A stretch of DNA of 64,000 nucleotides from an uncultured Bacteroidota bacterium. GTDB lineage: Bacteria; Bacteroidota; Bacteroidia; Flavobacteriales; Flavobacteriaceae. The number at the start of each line of letters is the position of its first letter. Positions within the stretch are counted from its first letter, which is position 1. Of the stretch, positions 44,832 through 52,216 are shown piece after piece. A program made the translations under genes and the position numbers. The notes under the pieces are model-generated. The model was given only the letters and a program-made list of their open reading frames with translations. It was not told where the DNA came from and searched no databases. The stretch is taken from contig CACIHJ010000001.1 of NCBI GenBank assembly GCA_902586435.1, forward strand, positions 1-64,000, in the 5' to 3' direction.

Positions 44832-45026
44832 ATGGATTCAACATATACATGTTCTCAGTGTGGAATGTCAGTAAAAAGTCAATGTGCTAAATGTGATGAG
44901 CCTCTTCTAAATAATTCTATCACTCTTGATAATGGGGATGAGGTTCAAGTTTCATATTGCCCAACTTGTGAAGGTAAGATTAAATCTCCAATGTGTTGCG
45001 GAGAAGATATGTCTTGCGTATTCTAA
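44832..45026 (+). CDS. 64-aa zinc-ribbon-like cysteine-rich protein
   Basis: Nine cysteines at residues 7, 10, 18, 21, 43, 46, 55, 56 and 62 in 64 residues. The first four form CxxC-x7-CxxC ('CSQCGMSVKSQCAKC'), a compact zinc ribbon. The second group is 'YCPTCEGKIKSPMCCGEDM'. The adjacent cysteines in 'CCGEDM' recall the C-C-G-x-x-M end of desulforedoxin-type iron sites, though the spacing is shorter here. No signal peptide is present. The stop lies 22 bases before the DASS carrier gene. I do not recognise a named family. Confidence 0.75.
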   Translation: MDSTYTCSQCGMSVKSQCAKCDEPLLNNSITLDNGDEVQVSYCPTCEGKIKSPMCCGEDMSCVF

Positions 45027-45048
45027 ATTGAGATTTTAAACCCTAAAT

Positions 45049-46518
45049 ATGACCATGAACTCAAAAAATATCGGCCTAATTTCAGGTCCTTTAGCGTTTA
45101 TATTCGTTTTACTTTTCTTTCGTCCGGAAGGCTTGAATCCACAAGCTAATGCCGTTTTAGCATCAACAATATGGATTGCAATTTGGTGGATAACTGAAGC
45201 CATTCCAATAGCAGTTACTGCTTTATTACCAATTGTTTTATTTCCATTAACTGGTGGATTAGGATTATCTGAAACAACAGCCTCTTTTGGGCATAAATAT
45301 GTTTTCCTTTATGTAGGAGGGTTTATTCTTGCTATTGCAATTCAAAAATGGAACTTACATAAAAGGATAGCATTAAATATCATTAATTTCATTGGCACCA
45401 ATGTAGTTAATATAATTCTTGGTTTTATGATTGCTACTGCATTTATGTCAATGTGGATATCAAATACTGCAACAGCTGTTATGATGTTACCAATAGCTAT
45501 GGCAATTGTATCGCAATTGAGAGATAATCCTGACACAATTGAAGATGAAAATAAAATTTTTGGAAAAGCTATAATGCTAGGAATAGCATACAGTGCATCA
45601 ATTGGAGGTTTAGCTACCTTGATTGGGACACCTCCTAATTTAGTTTTAGCAGGAGTAGTCCAAGAATCATTTGGATATGAAATTACCTTTGCACAATGGT
45701 TTAAATTTGGTTTTCCTATCTCCATAGTTCTGTTATTTTTATGCTGGAAATACCTAACAGGTTTTGCCTTCAAGTTTAAACAAAAGTCATTCCCTGGAGG
45801 GCGTGCAGAAATCAGAAAACAATTAATATCATTAGGTCAAGTTAGTTATGAAGAAAAGTTGGTAGCTATAATATTTGCCTTAACAGCTACTGCATGGGTT
45901 ACAAGAGATTTTGTTCTAAAACTAATAGTTCCTTCTATTGATGATACTATTATAGCTATGATTAGTGCAGTCATAATTTTTTTAATACCAACAAAAAATA
46001 AAAAAAGACGACTGTTAAATTGGGAAGAAGCTGTAAAATTGCCATGGGGAATTTTGTTATTATTTGGAGGAGGGATGGCCTTAGCTGCAGGTTTTAAAGA
46101 TAGCGGATTAGCTTTATGGATTGGGACTCAAATGACATTATTAGATGGTGTCTCTTTGTTTTTACTAGTATTTATCTTAATTGCTTCTGTTAATTTCTTA
46201 ACTGAAATTACGTCTAATCTAGCAACTACTGCTATGTTGTTACCTGTTCTATACCCGATGGCAATGACAATTGATGTACATCCATTTATTTTAATGGTTT
46301 CTGCAACAGTAGCTGCTTCTTGTGCATTTATGTTACCTGTTGCAACTCCCCCTAATGCTGTAGTTTTTGGCTCAGGTTATTTGCGTATTCCTGATATGGT
46401 TCGTGTTGGCATATGGATGAACCTACTCTCAATAGTTCTTCTAAGCCTTATTGTATATTTTTTACTTCCATATTTATGGGATTTTGATCCTTTGAAATAT
46501 GTAGTTCCACAAAATTAG
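45049..46518 (+). CDS. DASS/SLC13 family sodium-coupled anion symporter
   Basis: A 489-aa membrane protein with about eleven hydrophobic segments. Two SNT-type substrate/sodium motifs are visible: 'WISNTATAVMMLPIAMA' and 'LTEITSNLATTAMLLP', the pair that forms the binding site in SLC13/DASS carriers. 'GLATLIGTPPNLVLAG' and 'CAFMLPVATPPNAVVFG' are also conserved. It probably takes up dicarboxylates such as succinate or malate with sodium; sulfate cannot be excluded. It abuts the convergent M20 hydrolase gene with no gap. Confidence 0.92.
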   Translation: MTMNSKNIGLISGPLAFIFVLLFFRPEGLNPQANAVLASTIWIAIWWITEAIPIAVTALLPIVLFPLTGGLGLSETTASFGHKYVFLYVGGFILAIAIQKWNLHKRIALNIINFIGTNVVNIILGFMIATAFMSMWISNTATAVMMLPIAMAIVSQLRDNPDTIEDENKIFGKAIMLGIAYSASIGGLATLIGTPPNLVLAGVVQESFGYEITFAQWFKFGFPISIVLLFLCWKYLTGFAFKFKQKSFPGGRAEIRKQLISLGQVSYEEKLVAIIFALTATAWVTRDFVLKLIVPSIDDTIIAMISAVIIFLIPTKNKKRRLLNWEEAVKLPWGILLLFGGGMALAAGFKDSGLALWIGTQMTLLDGVSLFLLVFILIASVNFLTEITSNLATTAMLLPVLYPMAMTIDVHPFILMVSATVAASCAFMLPVATPPNAVVFGSGYLRIPDMVRVGIWMNLLSIVLLSLIVYFLLPYLWDFDPLKYVVPQN

Positions 46519-48117
46519 TTAGTCATCTTTAATTTCAGGATAATCGACACCTAATTGCTCGAGATAAGTATCATACTTAGTTTCATCAAAATAAAATTTT
46601 TCCATCTCAGATCTATACTTTTCCATTTTATCTGTATTAAGATAAAAAGGTGGTGGATCTGTATCAGAGATCATTGGTCTGTAGAAGTCCGCTTTGCTTT
46701 GAACATTATTAAAGTAATCTTTAGCTTCAATTAATTTATTAGGTTTTGTCAAAAAGTCTATTACAGTCATAGCAACTACTTTTGCTCCAGCATCTGCTCC
46801 TTTATGGGCTATAGGTGTAGCTGCAGCAATACTTGCTGACCAGTGATGACCTGTTGAATTCGGAATATTTGATGGAAACCTCAATACAACAGTAGGTACT
46901 TTCCATGACACATCACCAATATCATCTGATCCTCCACTTATATCATATGGTAGAGGCTCACGTAGAGGAGGTAATTTTGTTGCAAGCCCATTTTGGGATT
47001 CAATTCCAATTACTTTTTGCACTGCCTTTGCTAATTTTTGATCATCTTCAGACCACTCTGGTAATCCAACTTTTTTAATATTTTCATACATTTCTTCAGC
47101 AATTACCTTGTTGAAATGTCTTGGCCAAGCAGCTCCTAAAACTTCTGAATCGTAACTTGTATTGGTCATTAAAGCAGCACCTTGAGCCATTTTATCTGCA
47201 GTGTCATACATATTCATTATCCCCGTATAAGTTATTTCTCTTAAAAAAAACCAAATTGATGCTTTTGAAGGGACAACATTAGGTTGATCTCCAGCATCAA
47301 GGAAAATTGAATGAGATCTTTGAAGAGGATGAAGGTGTTCTCTTTTATAATTCCATCCAATATTCATCAATTCAGCTGCATCTAGTGCGCTTCTTGCTCT
47401 CCAGGGTGAACCAGCAGAATGGGCTGTTTCTCCATAGAAGTTATATTTAACTGAAATAAGCCCAGTTCCTGATGGCCTTCCCCATGAGGTAGACATATTA
47501 GAACTAACGTGAGTAAAAATACACATATCAACATCATCAAAATAGCCATCTCTAACATACCACGCTTTGGAACCTAATATTTCCTCTGCAACTCCAGGCC
47601 AAAGTAGAAGTGTTCCATTAATATTATTTTCTTCCATTAATTTTTTAACAGATAATGCAGCAGTAATTACAATTGGAACACCAATGTTATGTCCTTCGCC
47701 ATGTCCAGGGGCACCTTCAACTACAGGTTTCTCATATGCTACTCCAGGGTATTGAGAAGTAGAAGGAACTCCATCAAAATCACTACCAAGAGCAATAACA
47801 GGTCCTCCTTCACCATTTGACCATGAGGCTAGCCATGAGGTTGGAATACCAGATATTTGGTATTCAACATCAAATCCATTTTCTTCAAGTATTCTGCTTA
47901 GATATTTTGAAGTTTCAAATTCTTGAAACCCAAGCTCACCAAAACTGAAAACTTTATCAATCATGACCTGTGTCATTTTTTTATCTTCTTCAACTAATTG
48001 TGCTGCTTGATTTTTAAGATTATTAATTTTTTTATTTGAATATTTCTTCTGAGCATTAAGGTTCATCCCTACTGAAAGAACCATTACAGAAGTAATTATT
48101 GTAGTTATCGTTCTCAT
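46519..48117 (-). CDS. exported M20 amidohydrolase, AbgB-like
   Basis: A zinc peptidase-like amidohydrolase (M20D) with a signal peptide ending 'GMNLNAQ', so it acts outside the cytoplasm. It shows 'MIDKVFSFGELGFQEFETS', 'GEGHNIGVPIVITAALSV', 'PGVAEEILGSKAWYV' and 'GGSDDIGDVSWKVPTVVL', which match AbgB, the p-aminobenzoyl-glutamate hydrolase subunit. The length of 532 aa is slightly above E. coli AbgB because of the signal peptide and C-terminal tail. It cleaves amide bonds of N-acyl amino acids, with substrate undetermined. It follows the nagB-fusion gene by 33 bases. Confidence 0.88.
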   Translation of the reverse strand: MRTITTIITSVMVLSVGMNLNAQKKYSNKKINNLKNQAAQLVEEDKKMTQVMIDKVFSFGELGFQEFETSKYLSRILEENGFDVEYQISGIPTSWLASWSNGEGGPVIALGSDFDGVPSTSQYPGVAYEKPVVEGAPGHGEGHNIGVPIVITAALSVKKLMEENNINGTLLLWPGVAEEILGSKAWYVRDGYFDDVDMCIFTHVSSNMSTSWGRPSGTGLISVKYNFYGETAHSAGSPWRARSALDAAELMNIGWNYKREHLHPLQRSHSIFLDAGDQPNVVPSKASIWFFLREITYTGIMNMYDTADKMAQGAALMTNTSYDSEVLGAAWPRHFNKVIAEEMYENIKKVGLPEWSEDDQKLAKAVQKVIGIESQNGLATKLPPLREPLPYDISGGSDDIGDVSWKVPTVVLRFPSNIPNSTGHHWSASIAAATPIAHKGADAGAKVVAMTVIDFLTKPNKLIEAKDYFNNVQSKADFYRPMISDTDPPPFYLNTDKMEKYRSEMEKFYFDETKYDTYLEQLGVDYPEIKDD

Positions 48118-48150
48118 ATTAGTATATTTATTTAAATATAATAATATCTT

Positions 48151-50070
48151 TTAATAGTGATATCTTTTAAAGGATTCAATTGCAGCATAATCTGCAAGTC
48201 CCATTTTTTTATATTTCAGTGCAGTCTCTTTATTTCTTTCCTCTGCCCTAACCCAAAATTCCCTTAGATCTTGTCCTTGAAACATAACACCATCCTTTTG
48301 TGTTTGGTGAAAGAAAATTGAAGTTCTTTTTCTTAATACTTGATTTGGACTCATTGGTACAGCCATATCTATATCATGAATATCCCATTCTAACCAGGCT
48401 CCTCTATAAAGCCATAGCCAGCAATCTTTAATAAACTTTTCTTTTTTTATTGATTTTAATGAATCGAATATTATGTTTAGACATACCTTATGTGTTCCGT
48501 GTGGATCTTCTAGATCTCCAGCTGCATAAATTTGATGAGGCTTTATTTTTTTAATTAATGAGACTGTCTTTTCTATGTCTTTAGTTGTAGGAGTATTTTT
48601 TTGAATCTTACCAGTTTCATAAAAGGGTAAATTCATAAAATGAGTATTCTTATCTGGAATCCCTATATAACGAGTAGCAGCAATTGCTTCACTTTTTCGT
48701 ATAAAACCTTTTAATCTTCTAACTTGTCTTGAGTCAATTTGATCAATTTTTTTATTTTTTAACTCTTTGATTAGATTTTTAACATCATTGTTTTTATCTA
48801 TTTCAGTAACATCTTTTGAGACTTCGAGAAACTTTAATGCATCATGGTCAGTAACAGCTATATTTCCAGAAGTTTGATATGCAACATGAACATCATGACC
48901 TTGTGCAACAAGTCTATCAAAAGTTCCTCCCATTGATACAACATCATCGTCCGGGTGTGGACTAAATATTATAACCCTTTTTGGGTTGGGAGATTTTCTC
49001 TCTGGCCTTGTCGAATCATCTGCATTTGGTTTTCCACCAGGCCATCCTGTAATTGTATTTTGAAAATGATTGAAGATTTTAATATTTAATTCATATGAAG
49101 ATCCTTCAAGTGCTAATAAATCAGAAAGTCCATTTTGGTTATAATCTTCATCAGTTAATTTAAGTATAGACTTACCACTAATTTCACTTAGCCATGCTAC
49201 AGCTCTTCTTGTCATTAAAGAAGTCCACTTACAAGTATCAACTAACCATGGAGTTTTAGATTTTATCAACTCACTTGCTGATTCATTATCTAGCACTAAA
49301 GTTGTATTTTTATGCTTTTGAAGATATGAAACAGGAACTAATGATGTTACATCTCCTTCAACCGATTTTTTTACAATTAAACTCTTATGAATCCCCCATG
49401 CCATAACTAATATTCTTTTAGAATTAAAAATAGTCCTAACACCCATAGTAATTGCAGTGTTTGGAACATTTTCTATTCCTCCAAAAGTTTTACTAGCGTC
49501 AAATCTAGTAGTATGATCTAGTGTAATTAACCTAGTTTTAGAATTGAAATGTGACCCAGGTTCATTAAAACCTATATGACCTGTTCTACCTATCCCTAAA
49601 AGTTGAAGGTCTATTCCTCCGGACTCTTTAATTTTATTTTCATAAAAATCACAAAACTTTTCTATATCATTAGGTTTTACTTTTCCAGAAGGAATATTTA
49701 TATTTCCTTTAGGAATGTCTAGGTGATCAAATAGATTCTCATTCATAAAATGATGATAACTATTCTTATCATTAGGTTTTATTGGATAGTACTCATCAAG
49801 ATTGAATGCAATAACATTTTTAAAGCTAATAGATTCTTCTTTATGTATTCTAATTATTTCTTTATATACAAGGGTTGGAGATGATCCAGTTGCAAAACCT
49901 AGTACACATTTTTTCCCTTTCTCATGTTTTGATTTAACAAGGTCACATATCTCTCTTGCTATTAAATTTGATGCAATTTCAGAATTGTCAAAAGTTACAG
50001 TATGGAGTTTCTCAAATCTAGTCCCTTCATTTATTCCAGGAGATTGATATTTCAGATTTTTTTTACCCAT
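48151..50070 (-). CDS. nagB: glucosamine-6-phosphate deaminase fused to a PIG-L/LmbE-type deacetylase domain
   Basis: A 639-aa two-domain protein. Residues ~20-290 are NagB-like, with the catalytic base D92 in 'FNLDEYYPIK' and H165 and E170 in 'GIGRTGHIGFNEPGS'. E. coli NagB has aspartate two residues before this histidine, where this protein has T163. Residues ~365-639 are a PIG-L/LmbE zinc deacetylase fold, with 'SPHPDDDVVSMGG' at 370-382 and 'DPHGTHKVC' later. The fusion is known across Bacteroidota. It should convert GlcN6P to fructose-6-P, and the second domain may deacetylate an amino sugar, which is inference. A perfect -7 box lies upstream. Confidence 0.9.
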   Translation of the reverse strand: MGKKNLKYQSPGINEGTRFEKLHTVTFDNSEIASNLIAREICDLVKSKHEKGKKCVLGFATGSSPTLVYKEIIRIHKEESISFKNVIAFNLDEYYPIKPNDKNSYHHFMNENLFDHLDIPKGNINIPSGKVKPNDIEKFCDFYENKIKESGGIDLQLLGIGRTGHIGFNEPGSHFNSKTRLITLDHTTRFDASKTFGGIENVPNTAITMGVRTIFNSKRILVMAWGIHKSLIVKKSVEGDVTSLVPVSYLQKHKNTTLVLDNESASELIKSKTPWLVDTCKWTSLMTRRAVAWLSEISGKSILKLTDEDYNQNGLSDLLALEGSSYELNIKIFNHFQNTITGWPGGKPNADDSTRPERKSPNPKRVIIFSPHPDDDVVSMGGTFDRLVAQGHDVHVAYQTSGNIAVTDHDALKFLEVSKDVTEIDKNNDVKNLIKELKNKKIDQIDSRQVRRLKGFIRKSEAIAATRYIGIPDKNTHFMNLPFYETGKIQKNTPTTKDIEKTVSLIKKIKPHQIYAAGDLEDPHGTHKVCLNIIFDSLKSIKKEKFIKDCWLWLYRGAWLEWDIHDIDMAVPMSPNQVLRKRTSIFFHQTQKDGVMFQGQDLREFWVRAEERNKETALKYKKMGLADYAAIESFKRYHY

Positions 50071-50089
50071 TGTCGATAATATGGAGCTA

Positions 50090-50097
50090 CAAAGTTA
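50090..50097 (-). promoter_or_regulatory. -7 promoter box for the nagB fusion gene
   Basis: The minus strand reads TAACTTTG, a perfect TAnnTTTG match ending 19 bases before the ATG at 50070. It would drive the nagB-fusion gene and the M20 hydrolase gene behind it. Confidence 0.55.
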
Positions 50098-50159
50098 ATA
50101 ATGTTTTAATTTAAAATTATTCTTTTATTTTTTTAATTTTTATATTCATGGCTTAATTT

Positions 50160-51083
50160 ATGGATACATTAATTATTGGTAGTGGCCCAGCTGGATATAC
50201 AGCTGCAATATATGCAGCTAGAGCAGATTTAAAGCCTGTAATTTATACTGGTCTTGAACCTGGTGGTCAATTGACAACAACTACAGATGTTGACAACTTT
50301 CCCGGATATCCAAAAGGAATAGATGGTCCTAAAATGATGGATGAATTGAAAGAACAAGCCGAAAGGTTTGGAACTGAAGTGAAAATTGATTTTATCTCTA
50401 AGGTAGAGTTCTCAAAAAACAAAGGAAGTCTTCATAAGGTGTTTTCTCAAGACGGAACAGAAATTGAGGCCAAAACAATTATAATTTGTACTGGAGCTTC
50501 TGCTAAATATCTTGGACTACCAAGTGAACAAAAATTAATTGGTGGTGGAGTGTCTGCATGTGCAGTTTGTGATGGGTTTTTCTATAAGAATCAAGAGGTG
50601 GCTGTTATTGGTGGTGGTGATACTGCAGTTGAAGAAGCCACTTATTTAGCTAAAATATGCTCTAAAGTAACTATGATTGTTAGAAAAGATCACCTAAGAG
50701 CTTCAAAGGCTATGCAAAATAGAATTACTAAATACCCTAATATTTCCATTTTATATAATCATGAAGTGGAAGAGGTTATTGGAGATAACCTAGTTGTGGG
50801 TATAAAAACAATAAATAATTTAACTAAAGAAACAAGTGAGATAAAAATAACCGGGTTATTTTTAGCTATTGGACATACTCCTAATACCGAAATTTTTAAA
50901 GGACAAATCAATATGGATGAAAGTGGATACATAATTACAGAGCCTAAATCAACTATTACAAATATACCTGGAGTTTTTGCAGCTGGAGATGTTCAAGATA
51001 AAGAATACAGACAAGCTGTAACTGCTGCTGGAACAGGATGTATGGCGGCTTTGGATGCTGAAAGATATTTACAGGAAATTTAA
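50160..51083 (+). CDS. trxB: thioredoxin-disulfide reductase
   Basis: FAD/NADPH enzyme reducing thioredoxin. The FAD motif 'IIGSGPAGYTAAIYAAR' is at 5-21 and the redox site 'CAVC' at 134-137. The NADPH motif is 'VIGGGDTAVEEA', and 'GVFAAGDV' binds FAD near the C-terminus. The length of 307 aa is normal. It overlaps the convergent arginase-like gene by four bases. Confidence 0.96.
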   Translation: MDTLIIGSGPAGYTAAIYAARADLKPVIYTGLEPGGQLTTTTDVDNFPGYPKGIDGPKMMDELKEQAERFGTEVKIDFISKVEFSKNKGSLHKVFSQDGTEIEAKTIIICTGASAKYLGLPSEQKLIGGGVSACAVCDGFFYKNQEVAVIGGGDTAVEEATYLAKICSKVTMIVRKDHLRASKAMQNRITKYPNISILYNHEVEEVIGDNLVVGIKTINNLTKETSEIKITGLFLAIGHTPNTEIFKGQINMDESGYIITEPKSTITNIPGVFAAGDVQDKEYRQAVTAAGTGCMAALDAERYLQEI

Positions 51084-52216
51084 ATTCTCTTTATAGCTCT
51101 TAGCCATCTTTCGGGAATATTATTATTTAATGCAGAAATATAATCACTTTCAAGACAAGGCAGATATCTTTTATTTACATTTTTCTCAGATAAAATAATT
51201 TCTAACCACCATCTTTCACTTTCTTTACTCTTGATAAAAATTAAATCTCTTCCTGATACAGAAACATTATATCTTATAAATCCTGACTCATCACTAAATG
51301 TTGGTTCAGAAAATCTAGAATTAACCCCTTCAATAAAATACCAGATTATTTGAGCATAAAGTTTAGTTGAAATAGAATTGTTCAATAGTTCAAACAGACC
51401 AAAGTATTTGCATTTATCACTTATTCCAGAGTATCTAGATAGTATACATGTTAGCCTACTGTCAATACCATTAGGATTACCATATTCAGAATCTCCAGAT
51501 GAGACCCAAGATAATGCTTTCATATCTAAGCCTATTATATGTGCATCCCTTAAAATTGGTTCTGCACATTTATCATTCCCTATCAAATCTCCCAAAGAAA
51601 TATAATCAAAAAAAAGCTTCTCCATCAGATCTATCTCGCTTGGAGAGCAAAGATGTCTTTGGTAACCTAAATTTGTAAAGTCATTTAGTTTTGACGAGTC
51701 ATCAATAATTATTTTATTCATATATGATCTGCTTGATAGAAGATCTTCTTCTTGGTGAAGATCAAATTGATTATCTATCGATACAATATTTACCTTTTTA
51801 TTATAATCATTATAAGACTTGAAGATTGGAAAAATTATGTCATTACTTCCCCCTATCAATATTGTTATTATATTTTTTTCTCTAAGAAAAAGGCATATTT
51901 CAGTAATTGCGTGGTATGTATCTTTAGTTGATTCTCCATCTGGAAGATTTCCTAAATCAGAGATAGACTTTCTCCACTTTCCAAGATTTAATTTATAGAA
52001 CTCATTTCGAAAATTAGATAAATTGAAATCGACTGATTTAAAATATGAATTTCTAGTTTCACTAATTCCTATAATTGCAACATCAGTTGATTCTAGATCA
52101 GGGAATCCTAATCTACTTGTATGAATTTGAATCTTTTCTCCAATTGAACCTATCTTATTTGAATTTGCGAGATTAATTATATCGTCGTTAATAGGTTTGA
52201 GAAGCTCAATACTCAT
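51080..52216 (-). CDS. arginase/formimidoylglutamase-fold protein, metal ligands degenerate
   Basis: A 378-aa protein of the ureohydrolase fold, usually called formimidoylglutamase (HutG) in flavobacteria. The expected manganese motifs are partly lost. 'GGSND' (122-126) stands for GG[DE]HS, losing the histidine. 'SIDNQFDL' (146-153) keeps D148 and D152 but has Q150 for the histidine of DAHxD. 'GLDMKALSW' keeps D231 but has K233 for the second aspartate of SxDxD. Half of the six ligands are therefore missing. It overlaps topA by four bases. A role in histidine breakdown is doubtful, and a structural or regulatory job is possible. Confidence 0.75.
   Translation of the reverse strand: MSIELLKPINDDIINLANSNKIGSIGEKIQIHTSRLGFPDLESTDVAIIGISETRNSYFKSVDFNLSNFRNEFYKLNLGKWRKSISDLGNLPDGESTKDTYHAITEICLFLREKNIITILIGGSNDIIFPIFKSYNDYNKKVNIVSIDNQFDLHQEEDLLSSRSYMNKIIIDDSSKLNDFTNLGYQRHLCSPSEIDLMEKLFFDYISLGDLIGNDKCAEPILRDAHIIGLDMKALSWVSSGDSEYGNPNGIDSRLTCILSRYSGISDKCKYFGLFELLNNSISTKLYAQIIWYFIEGVNSRFSEPTFSDESGFIRYNVSVSGRDLIFIKSKESERWWLEIILSEKNVNKRYLPCLESDYISALNNNIPERWLRAIKRI

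Noticed and set aside
45342-45773. 143-aa minus-strand open frame inside the DASS carrier gene
   Set aside because: It lies opposite conserved membrane segments of a real gene and shows no recognisable protein features.
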